Shown here piece by piece: positions 36,015 to 46,870 of a stretch of 64,000 nucleotides of DNA (its first letter is position 1; the number at the start of each line of letters is the position of its first letter). Made by a program: the position numbers and the translations under genes. This stretch comes from Sphagnum compactum (taxonomy: Eukaryota > Bryophyta > Sphagnopsida > Sphagnales), in NCBI GenBank assembly GCA_965153455.1, contig OZ234493.1:20202213-20266212 (forward strand). The letters are read 5' to 3'. Below the pieces are notes generated by a model that made no database searches, was not told where the DNA came from, and was given only the letters and a program-made list of their open reading frames with translations.

Positions 36015-38817
36015 ATGAGCATTGCTGGTATTGAAGGCAAGTCTCCAATGTGTTCCTCAGAAGTGATGGCAAGCATGGAGGTCAAGGAACAACCAAAACG
36101 GCGTCAAAGTGTGAAGGAAAGCATCCAGTATGTTTGCAGCCTGATTACAGATTTGGGCATTTCCGGGCTGTCTGCAGAGGTGATAAGACTGGCCAAGTTC
36201 AACAAATTGTCTTCTTGCAATTGCCTTCTGCGCACATTGCATGATCTGGTTGCTTTACATCTCTCATGCTCCTTCTGTTTACCCCCCCACGCACATGCGG
36301 TGAAGAACACAACTCCAGAACAGAGTACAAAACTGAGTGCTGGTTTTCATGAATTCAGTAAGGAGTGTAGAAGTCTTGAAGAAAACTTCCTCCCAGGTGC
36401 AAAACTCAAGTCTTTGAGGACAGCCCTTGGGAGCATGAGTTTGAAGCAAACAAGCAATGGAGAAGCTGCTGCTGATGGTGATCTTGTACACTTACAAGCT
36501 GGAGACTCAAAAGAATTGAATGGAAGAGGTTCAACCATTGCACCAAATCTTCTGATAAGAAACAGATTAAGAAAGAAGAGTTCAGCAGTGGCGGTGTTCA
36601 GGAAGGAAGCTGGACTTGACCTGGGTATGATCCACATATGTCATCAGCAGGTTGATCATGATATGAAACAGCAAGAAAGACAATGGCAAGAAGAGCTTAC
36701 TGCAGCCTTGGACAGTGTGTGCAGAGAGTATGGAGAAGAAGGCATGTTAAGATTTGTGAAATTCTACCTGGCTCTCTGGGGTTATCCTGCACATTCTCCT
36801 CTCTTCTCCCTTGATGAAATCAACAACAACAGCAGTGCAAGCCGGCACTTGTTGCTGGCATTGGGTTGGCTGATTTCACACTGTAACGTTATCCAGCATG
36901 GGCTGGAGCACCGAATTCAGCCGTTTCTGGCTGTGAAGGCAAGTGCACCACTGCCAAATGAGTATCCCCCTGATACAACCACCAGCTCTGAGGCACTGCA
37001 AAAGGGCAAGGAGGCAGAAAATGTGATCCAGGCGCATATGCAGAGAGTAATTGCAAGGTCCAACAAGGTGACTCAACCTAGCAAGCGCATTGAAGTCCGA
37101 GCTGAGCAGCTCTTGATGCTCTATGGACAGGTACATTTTCATGTGGACTTTGCAACTCTTCCTATCTTGATTATCAATCTTTTTGCAAAATGCTTTTCAC
37201 TGCAGTTCAAGCTCTTTTTTGGTGGTCTGACATGATGGACAAGACCTGCAGCAGGGCTTCATCATGCAGGAAAATTGCAGATGTCCAGACATATGTCCAG
37301 AGTTTGTTTCTGGTTTAGATCTTCATCAAAGAGTTGGATATTACATGTCAAATATGGGAGCACTGCTCGCTTCAATGATGCTTATACTGAAGAATTGATT
37401 TATGCTGGATGGCTGCTTTGCATCTGTGTGTCTCAATGTGGGGTTGTTGAAGCAGGTGGTATCCTGAGTATCTGTGCTAACATGCTGTGACAATCTTTGA
37501 TCTAAGGTAAGTTACAAGGCATTCAATTCCACATGTCTTGTACATGATGGTGTTGTCAATATGTGTAGGTGCAAACCAGAATCAAGGCATTGTCTGCACT
37601 CCATTTGTGCAAGGCAAACAGAATTCATGAATTTCAGGAAGCTCAGCAAGCTTTGCTGGCAGGTGGGGGCCAAAAGCCTTTTAGCCAGTATGAGGTGAAT
37701 CTACTGGAGCACAAGGACATCCAGGAAAAGCACCTCCATGCCCTAGAGACGTCCAAATACATAGCAGATGAGAGAGAGCAGTGTAAGAAGCATGAGAAGT
37801 TGTTTTGGCAGTGGATGGAAAGTGTTGCTCATGAAGCTCTAGCTGATGAAAGACACCTGAAAGGCACAACCATGCCCACAAATTGGGTGGGGGTGTCAGA
37901 AACAGAGATTCTTGCTGTGATTGATTTTATGCAGCACGAACTGGTGAACTGTGGCCATGTTGCAGAGGAGCTGTCAGAAGACAACAAACAAATAAGTCAA
38001 GATAACACTGGAACAGGCTATCAACACCCAAAGGTATTATATCCTGTGGAGATCTTCACCACATTGAGCAAGGCTTCTTCTGATGAGAGTGCACAAATTG
38101 CAAGTTCTAATCCCTTGCAGAAGTTAAGTCCAAGGATGCAGCAAATCCCGCCCGGTCAGATTGAGGACAAAATTTCAAGGTTGTTACAAGAACTGGCTTT
38201 ACTCTTGTATTACCTCTATCATGGTCTCTTTGCTGCGTTTGATCAAGAGAACTTTGTCAAAAAGAAGAAATCAAAAGCAGGGTTGTCATCTTGGTGGGAA
38301 CAGGTTGACAGAGGTGGCCATGAAACTCAGTCACGTGCTTGCACATACACGTGCCCAAAACAGGTAAAAGCAGTGACTTAAAATCTTGTGCAATCATTCA
38401 TTCATTACATACACCAGGCGATTTTCATGCCATTAGTTGTGCTTGCTCAATTTGCTTGATCATTGCAAGATGTCTCCATGTTGTCTCACTCTGGTCAGGT
38501 TAGGGGTTCATACAAAGAATCATATATTTATTGCAACCCATTTGCACTGCTGGTTACCTGGTGGTTCAGGGCTTTGATTCTTGAAGTTCTGAAACCGATA
38601 ATGGAAGATCAGACATACATATTTGTTGGGCTTTAGCCTGTGATAGGTTAGCTCTGAGCCATCCTCCATCAAGTTAATGGGCATCATGTTGCTGGGACAC
38701 ATACTGGGATTTGTTTAAGTGACATCCCTGGCTGAATGTCAGCCCTTTATTTTTTGGTTCATACAGAATGGAGTGGATACAGATTTTAGAAAAGTTCAAG
38801 CAGGGCATCAAAATTAA
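36015..38817 (+). CDS. TEDC1: Tubulin epsilon/delta complex protein 1 (TEDC1)-like, 3' end uncertain
   Basis: In animals TEDC1 binds delta and epsilon tubulin and is needed for stable triplet centrioles. The exons I support are 36015-37130 and 37569-38363, joined in phase; a third, 38767-38817, gives a stop after 16 residues, for about 653 residues in total. Matches to the family are a helix RLAKFNKLSSCNCLLRTL near residues 58-75, LALWGYP near 250, a block RHLLLALGWLI, and the FWQWM signature near residue 451. The last exon is uncertain: alternative coding exons may lie at 38974-39010, 39106-39163 and 39856-39902. The start is the first ATG of the open frame, but MASME at 36066 is also possible. 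Flowering plants lack centrioles, so presence of this gene implies swimming sperm. Confidence 0.72.
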
Positions 38818-39222
38818 TAGAAGCTGTGGATGGCAACATTGCATGCACTTGATCCATCTCTCTTTTCATCCTTGCTCTTCCTGAAGCTACTCAGCTTCCT
38901 TTTGTGTATGTACAGGACAAGGGTCTTAATTTCATGTTACAGACACGAATTCAACCCCATATCCCTAATACAGTTTTGCATGGCATCTTATGGAGCTAAA
39001 CGTGATGGAGGTAACTCTTCATTGCTTTACCCACAACAAAGCTTTTTCCAAAATGTTGTTCAATAGTTGTAAAGCACTGCCTGGATTTTTCCTTTGTATT
39101 TTCAGCTCCCTTACCTGCCTGAAGAAACCTGTTTTCAGCAAGCAGGATCTTCTGTGGTGGAAGGTACCAGCCAGCCTGTCACTATTTCTAAAAAGTGAAA
39201 AAATCCCAACTCTGCTTTACTT

Positions 39223-39336
39223 AGGAAAAGGACTTGAGTACAGGCCCTTCTGTGATTTTCGACCTGTTCCCTTGGCCTACCAGCCTCAGGCACAGATCTC
39301 AAATCACGGAAGGGCCTGTACTCAGGCCCTTCTCCT
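39223..39336. repeat. Long inverted repeat (36-bp arms, 42-bp loop)
   Basis: Arm 39223-39258 pairs with 39301-39336. The inner 23 bases match at 22 positions (GAGTACAGGCCCTTC core), with a few mismatches further out. The transcript would fold into a precursor-like hairpin. It lies just past the TEDC1-like coding exons, in an intron or 3' region. Whether it is transcribed or processed is unknown. Confidence 0.75.
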
Positions 39337-39902
39337 ATGCAAAAGTTACTGCTGGGGTAGGCTCGGAGTCACAGATTTCTGTGTGTTTATCAGGTTGTCT
39401 ACTCAGGATTTGATCAATATGATGGATAGGTTAATTTTGTCGTTCTTTTTCTCTTCTGCACCCATTTTGTCAATTTGAGGAGTAGACATTAGTTCTGTAC
39501 AATTTCTTGCAAATTTGTTTTCACTGGTGTCCCAAACTCTCACCCTCTGGAGAGGCAATGAATATGACATATGAAGGTCTTAGGGTTCAAGATGAGTAAT
39601 GTCAATCAACAGCCATCATGACATCTCTGATTGATGTTCATGCCATCACTAGCCTTCTGAACACAAGGTATACTGCTCTAAAGCAAGAATGCATATGTTA
39701 GCACTGTGCTTTTAACTAGTTTTGTTTCATGTGCATGTGTTGACCCAAGTGGTTGTGGATTCAACCCACAACTAGATGCATGCAAATTTGTAATCATAAT
39801 GGTCAGCCCGGCTACAATGCACATCATTGTTTGAACCAGTTGTCTACAAGTGCAGGAAGGTGGAACACCCAAGGGCCTACTAGTCTTATGCTTGTCCTGT
39901 AG

Positions 39903-41345
39903 TAAGGAGCTTATTCCAACAGAGCAAGAGGAGCATTTCTTCACCAGTCAAATTCCCGTCCAAGCAGGACTGACAGGGAGCTTGCTACAATCAACCTGTC
40001 ACTGGCTCTCCTTGGATGAAGTCACATGCTCAGCTGAAACCCAAGGTCATCTGCTTCACCTGTTTCTGCTTACAATCAGCACAACAAAGCAGTCTTGCAG
40101 ATTCATTAGGTGGATTGATCATTGAACACCAATGGGGGGTTTCTTGCATGTAGGATGAAGGTATCATCACTGCTGGGATTCCTTCAGACTCCTTCATACT
40201 GATTTAGGATAATTAAGTTGTAGCCTGGACATGACACTGTTGTAAACCTAAAGGATTAGGAGACTCTTACAAATTATGCAATTCAAAATACCTCAAAAAC
40301 CAGGTAGAAGGTAATGGAACAAAAGTGGTTCAAGTCATTGCAGGGAAGAGGGATGAGTCAGATCATGCTCCCTTTTGAGATAGCAAGTAATGTGCAGTTA
40401 TGGATGCTACCCTGGTTTCTGCAGTTCAATCTATCAAAATATGCATGTAGGAGATCTGCTTGGAGCAATGGTGCTTGCCCCAAAGGAAGATATGCATAAT
40501 TCTAATGTCCAGAACCAAGAGCCACTTCTAGAAATGAGGTTAACAATGAAAGAATAAATTCATGGAGAAATAGTCAAAGAGCTGTGAATTTTCTTGGCTA
40601 CACCTTGGATCTTCAAGATCACTCTCCAATCAGTTGTTATCTCAGCTCTCGCTGACCATTTTTGTATTCTTGTATGAACTGTAAAACAATAGGCTTTTGG
40701 AGCACATTTCTGAAACATGACGTGTTACCAAGTATGCAGATTGTCATCTCAAGATAGTGATGATCACCAGGACTACCTCCAATGCTTCAAAGCTGTGGTT
40801 ACTAAATGTTGCACACTACATGGTCATTGCAATGCTGTCCCTCAGGATTGTTTAGTGGACTTCATGTATTAACAAGGTCCCTAGAAAGGTATCTATCATA
40901 AATTGCTATTCAATTACAAAACATGATGAGCTGTTGAATGCATGGTCCTAATCAGAAGACTTACTTGCACACTTCCATCTGAAGGCAAGATCCAAACTTT
41001 GCTGGCAAAGCCTTCTCACAAACGTTCCAATGCAGTTAGGACAGTGCAGCTCCTAAACAAGAGCAACCCAAAGTAGCCAAAAAGCAAGGAATTGGTTGGT
41101 GTTTGAATTGGTACTTATTTGTGACTCCCTCAGTAGAAGTAGATTGGATTTGAACTTTGCCATAAGGTTTTACAATATGCCCCTCACGAGATCCCTGTCT
41201 TCTTCTGACCAAACTACCAATGCCTAGTTTCCAAGCTTTAGTGTGACAGACCCTCAAATCTCTTAGCCCTTGGCTCTATCACTCCATCTAGATTGCAGTA
41301 TATTTCTGTATGGAATTCATGCAGTCAGAATCATCAAGCATCCAT
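39903..41345. other. Intergenic sequence between convergent genes
   Basis: The 3' ends of the TEDC1-like gene (+) and PHR2 (-) face each other here. I see no further coding signal; the stretch should hold both 3' untranslated regions. Confidence 0.5.
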
Positions 41346-44247
41346 TCACACTGCTGCAAGCGAAGCTGTAGCTGGAACAGCTTCATGTATCTTCTTCCCA
41401 GAACTGTACTTCTTTGTGATGAACCTGACATCCAAACAGCAGCCACCCATCAAATTTAGATGAACCCAAATATAAGCTAGAACCTAGTTATCAGTTGTAC
41501 CCACTGGAGTCCCAAAAGGAATTCAACCATATCAGCTAGCATTGGACTGTAACCTCAGAGCTCACAGCAGCCCAAAAGGGGACAATGGTAAGGTGAATAA
41601 AAGGAATTACAGTGAGAACCAGCCATGCACAAAATTGAATATGAATGTTCACCTGAAAAAATCTCGCCAAAGGAGCTCAAAAACAAGCCAGTTCAAGCCA
41701 TTGTCATCATTTGCAGTGGTTGCAGCCTTCACTAACACAGTTGACAATCCTCCCTTACTGCTCAGACAGCAAAAATATCCAACTTAACCACCATCTTAGA
41801 CTATTATAGAACAAAAGAATGTCTCTGGTGTTTGAGGTTTAAGCTAAGATAGGAAAGCACTACACATCAAAGCAGAAAAAAGGTTTTTGATGTAAGGTGT
41901 GGTTGGTTTAAAAAATCAGATGAAGGTAAAGCACATGTGAAACCACACCTGGGACCATCCTTCTTCAGATCCTCAAACATGCGGCGAGGAGAGAGACAGC
42001 CCATGGCCAACCAAGGTGAAATCTTGCAAGAAAAATTGGCACCATACAAGCTGTCACCTCCTCCCTCAGATTTAGAACCACTGAAAGCTTTGGCTTGGTT
42101 AGCTACTTGACCTGGCACTTCCAGTGCAAACCTTTGAAGCCGCTTCAGAGCTTCCCCTTCACCCCCCACAAGCATTGCTCCCCCTGCTGTTTGACTGTCC
42201 TGCTATGTCACCACAAAGCTGTCAAGACAACACCAAAAGATAACCTGCCTTGAGCAGATAGTCTTCTCTAAAGACAAATACATCTTGTTAGCAATGGTGG
42301 TTCCATTATGATGCAAGCAATCTAGATGCAAACAAGAACAACAAACATGCACACATACAGAAGAAAAGAGAAGGAAAAACCTGTCGCAACACTGTGGTGG
42401 GATTTAAACCAAGTTCCTGCAGGGAAGGAATGTCCCCAGGTTTCACACCTCCTTGCTGAGGCAGGCCTTTAAGCTGCGTAGGTGCTTCAATGGTATTTCT
42501 AACATGTACATTCTGAACCTTCTCCCGGAAACCACCATAGTTGGATGGCATTTCATGCAGCTTGAATGGTAAGTCCTCAGGGTGGAACAAAGTGCTGCCC
42601 CAGAAGTACTTTGTCTCCACACCTTCATCCTTCAACACTGCTGACACTTTCTCCTCTGACTAGAATACAAAGCAACATCTTATCAGCATTTCAACTAACA
42701 TCTCATTAGACAACATGATAAAGTGAGGAAATTTCCATCTTTCCTTCTCTCATTTATGTACTGTAGCTCTGGAACCTCTTAAGCATTCAGCACAACTAGT
42801 GTCACAATCAACCATTGGACATACGAAAGCACAAAAAATGTCAGGAAGATTCATTGAGCGGAAACTCTGCATCCAGAGAGATCTAAGAAAGCTCATGACA
42901 GTGGTCCCTGGAGAATTCTGTAGCTGGTACACAAAGAGAACCTACCTCTTGCTCTTCATGAGTGACTTCCTGGTGCACATATAATCCACTGGCTCCCACA
43001 CTCTTAGCCAGATTTACAAGCACTTCTTCTGGGTTGCCAACCCTAACAATTAAGTCTGAGCCCCTTTCTCTCAAACTTGCCCGCAGGTTTGCAACACACT
43101 CCAACAAGAATTTTGCACGGTAAGGGCCAGTCTTATCAAAACCTGAAGAAGATTTTCCATAGTCTCTTGGATCAAAGCAGTAAACTGGAAGGATGGATGA
43201 GGAATCATGGTTAGCTGACACCAGGGCTTCATTGTCATGCACTCTGAGATCGTTCCTGAACCACACAATTGATGCTTGGCGCAAACCTGCTGCATTCCCT
43301 GGATTCTTAAACTGATGGCCTCGGAGTCGATCATACTCAGGGAAAGCGGAAACGTGCTTCGAATCCTTCTTTGCTCCGGTAGCTGGGGAAGCTACAGGAA
43401 TGTCAAGTGCTACCTGCAACAAAGGAGATGGTTTGCAATGTCACCCACATAAACGGTTTTCATGTAAAACCCACCAGGGATATTTCCCAGGATTGCTCAC
43501 AATGCAGGAAACTGAAAGAAATTTCTTCCTGTAAACAGTAGCCCACAAAGCTTGGATCGACCTAGTCTGCTTGCAGGAAAATTATTTACACAAGAGACAG
43601 CCCGTTCTAGCAGCAAATCATGTTGGCTGAGAATGGAAAACCCATTTGACCTAATTGCAAGCCTTGCAATCTTCCCTATCCAATGGCTACCACTACAACA
43701 TATATATCTTCGCGAGACCGTCAGACATCGCGACATTGCGGAACTCCCTGATAGAAACAGGGAAAAAAACACATCCGTGTCCAAAGAGATGGAGAGAAAG
43801 AAAACCCACCTGGATTTGGGAGGAAGCCACCACTGGCAGTGGGTTGTGGCTATTTTTCGCAGACGGCACTGCTGCAGCGGGAGGCGCTTTCGAGACGAAA
43901 ACAGCAGAAGAACCTTGTGCAGAACTGCCGCGACTGGATGATGCCGCTGCTTGAAGGACCCTGTTGGAGTTGGTCAGAACAAGGCTAGATGACAACACAG
44001 AACCGAGCGCAAGCGATATCGATGCCACACCGGCGGGGAAATGATGGGAAACAGCGGCGGCGGCAGCACGAGGATGAGGAGTCTCACAAACCTCGTCCTG
44101 GCTCACCGTTTCTTCTTGGCTAGGAAGATGACCCGACGCCGAATTGTAAGCTGCCTTAGGTAGTGAAGGAACAGAGGAAGACAGTGCGCGAACCACATTA
44201 TGGTCCATGATGAGTTCCAAGTCATGAAATCCGCCATCGCTCGCCAT
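41346..44247 (-). CDS. PHR2: Blue-light photoreceptor PHR2 (photolyase/cryptochrome-like), six exons
   Basis: The exons I infer, in order of transcription, are 44247-43810, 43413-42946, 42659-42381, 42199-41949, 41757-41653 and 41424-41346, all GT-AG and in phase, giving 539 residues. The first 180 or so residues are Ser/Ala-rich and look like an organelle-targeting or disordered leader. The photolyase alpha/beta domain begins at ASIVWFRNDLRVHDNEAL and continues with LPVYCFDPRDYGKSSSGFDK, KYFWGSTLFHPEDLPF, FSCKISPWLAMGCLSPR and GLNWLVFELLWRDFFRFITKKYSS. It stops just after this block, as plant PHR2 does, so the missing second half of the FAD domain is a family trait, not damage. The protein is longer than Arabidopsis PHR2 mainly at the N-terminus. 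Its light-sensing role is inferred from the name and family; the biochemical activity is poorly known. Confidence 0.9.
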
Positions 44248-44370
44248 AGCTACTGCTGCGGCGCTCTCGTCTCTCGCTCCTCTCGTTCTATTTCGCTCTG
44301 TGTGTCTCTCTTTTTGTGTCCCTCTCTTTCTCTCTCACTGACTCTTCGATTGTGTAAAAAGTGAGACTTG

Positions 44371-44395
44371 CAAGGGCTTTCAGGAAAAGCCCTTG
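44371..44395. promoter_or_regulatory. Perfect 10-bp hairpin upstream of PHR2
   Basis: CAAGGGCTTT and AAAGCCCTTG form a perfect stem with loop CAGGA, 124-148 bases upstream of the PHR2 ATG and just upstream (in gene sense) of a GA-rich stretch at 44250-44340. It may lie in the 5' leader or core promoter. Function unknown. Confidence 0.6.
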
Positions 44396-45120
44396 ACAGG
44401 ACTCTTTTATCCTTCCACAAAAGTGCTGAAATAATAATTTCGGCCCTCCTTCCAAAAGATCGGTACCTAACCCTTTCCACCTTTGTTTTTCACTCATCTC
44501 CTTATTTTTCCATTCTCAAAGGCAAAAAAAACAACATGGAATTTTCTTCACCTTTCTTTTACCTTTGCAAGCCAGAAAACAAGAGAAACACCCGAATTAA
44601 GCAACAGTGGTTTTAACTTTTGACCCTTTGGTGAAACTTGGGTGGTCGCCTACACTGATCTTTTTTAATTTAAAAATTTGTCAATTTTTTGGAAACAATT
44701 TGGGAATTTTTGGGAGAAATGTGTTTTTTTTAGTGCAAATTCAACTAATTTTGCTGATCTTTTAGAAAATTGATCAAATTCTCAATATCACAAAATTGGG
44801 AAAAAAAAAGAAAAAAACCTGTCCAGGGTTTTTTTTTCCTTTTCAATTTTGTGATGTTGCTCATGAGGCAATCGTCCATAAGAATATTTAACCAAATTTA
44901 GTGATATTCAAAACATGAAAGTAGAAAAATCGTAAGCACCCTTTCATGTAGCAAATTTTGGTGACTTTTTTTTTAAACTCCTTTTCTGGCAATTTTTTTT
45001 TCAAATGCAGGGAATTTGAAAAAGAATACTCTTTGTGAAAATGATGAAAATTCACCACAAAAACAATCGCTGCCTGGAACTTGCTTACATGTATACTAGT
45101 TTGAACCCCGTGCCTAATTC
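44396..45120. other. Upstream flank of PHR2
   Basis: Promoter-side sequence without recognisable genes; 44640-45060 is AT-rich with several homopolymer runs. Confidence 0.4.
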
Positions 45121-46870
45121 ACAGGTGTGTTATTTCAACAATGTTTGGCTCATGTTTTAGTTTTTTTTAAGACTTTTATCTTTTTTAATTTTAATTTTTA
45201 TGTGTTTTCTGTTTTTATTATTATTTTGTATAATAAAAATAAAGTGTTTCTTTTTCACTTTTGTATTTTTGTTTATTTGGATGCAAGTTTGAAGTTTGGA
45301 GAAAGAAGACACACCTCATTCTTTTTCAAGTAGGGTTTTTCTTCATTATTATAAGTTTTATTTTTTCTTATTTTCTCCTCTTTATTTGGTTTCTTCTTTT
45401 TTGTAATTTTTTTCTTTTAAGATGATTTTAGTGTATTTTCCTTTCCTTGTTTCATTTGTTTCCATTCCTTTTTTATAGTTTTTGTGTTTTTACTTTTTTT
45501 TGTTTATGTTTGTTTCATGTTTTAATTTTTTCTATTCTTATTTTGTCTATCTTCATTTTTTTCTATTTTTATGCGTTTATTTATTTATTTAGTTTCTATT
45601 TTCTTTTCCAAAAAAATTCTAGTTTTTCTAATATGTTTTATAATAAAAATAATTTAAAAAAAAATTGTTTTTGTTTGATTAGATGCAGGTCTGAAGTTTG
45701 GAAAAAGAAGACAAACCTCATTTTTTTTTTCAAGTATCGTTTTTTTTCTCTTTCTTTTGCTCTCTGTTTTGTTTCTTATTTTTTGTCATCTATTTTTTAA
45801 TTTTCTTTTAAGATTATTTTACTGTATTTCCCTTTTTTGTTTCATGTTTAAGTGTTTACAAAAAGTTTCTAATTGTTAAAGTGTTTTTCTGTTTTTATTT
45901 GTTTTCTAGTTTTTTCCCTTTTTAAAATATATATTTGTTCTGTTTGGATGGATGACGGGAGGGATGACGGGAGGGATGACGGACGGAGGGATGGATGCAC
46001 AGGTGTGTTATTTCAACAATGTTTGGTTCATGTTTTAGTTTTTAAGAAAAACTTTTATCTTTTTTATTTTTTTATTTTTATGTGTTTTCTGTTTTTATTA
46101 TTATATTGTATAATAAAAATAAAGTGTTTCTTTTTCACTTTTGTATTTTTGTTTATTTGGATGCAAGTTTGAAGTTTGGAGGAAGAAGACACACCTCATT
46201 CTTTTTCAAGTAGAGTTTTTCTTCATTATTATAAGTTTTATTTTTTCTTATTTTCTACTCTTTATTTGGTTTCTTCTTTTTTGTAATTTTTTTCTTTTAA
46301 AATGATTTTACTGTATTTCCCTTTCCTTGTTTCATTTGTTTCCAATCCTTTTTTATAGTTTTTGTGTTTTTACTTTTTTTTGTTTATGTTTGTTTCATGT
46401 TTTAATTTATTCTATTCTTATTTTGTCTATCTTCATTTTTTTTCTATTTTTATGCGTTTATTTATTTATTTAGTTTTTCTTTTCTTTTCCAGAAATTTTT
46501 TAGTTTTTTTAATATGTTTTATAATAAAAATAATTTATTTTTAAAAAAAAATTTGTTTGATTAGATGCAGGTTTGAAGTTTGGAAAAAGAAGACAAACCT
46601 CCATTTTTTTTCAAGTATGGTTTTATTTCTCTCTCTTTTGCTCTCTGTTTTGTTTCTTATTTTTTGTCATCTATTTTTTAATTTTCTTTTAACATTATTT
46701 TACTGTATTTCCCTTTTTTGTTTCATGTTTAAGTGTTTACAAAAAGTTTCTAATTGTTAAAGTGTTTTTCTGTTTTTATTTTTTTTCTAGTTTTTTCCCT
46801 TTTAAAACTATATATTTGTTCTGTGTGGATGGATGACGGGACGGATGACGGACGGACGGATGACTGGACG
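45121..46870. repeat. T-rich tandem duplication, 878-bp period
   Basis: Copy one (45121-45998) and copy two (45999-46870) both start ACAGGTGTGTTATTTCAACAATG and stay closely similar to the end. Each copy ends in short GGATGACGG-type repeats. Each also contains two related blocks about 400 bp apart centred on GAAGTTTGGA..AAGAAGACA, so the order is A-B-A'-B'. The strand shown is extremely T-rich. The long open frames rich in Phe, Leu and Tyr arise from composition and are not genes. Confidence 0.88.

Noticed and set aside
38974-39902. Three extra exons (38974-39010, 39106-39163, 39856-39902) as the true end of the TEDC1-like gene
   Set aside because: They splice well with each other, but joining them to the second exon needs a phase-2 link that would rely on a rare GC donor near 38804. 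Kept only as an alternative.
41346-44247. PHR2 as a truncated, broken cryptochrome
   Set aside because: Plant PHR2 normally ends just after the RFITKKYSS block, so the short C-terminus is normal for the family.
45447-46760. Several open frames of 60-117 residues rich in Phe, Leu and Tyr
   Set aside because: They come from poly-T-rich repeat DNA, recur in both duplicate copies and have no domain.
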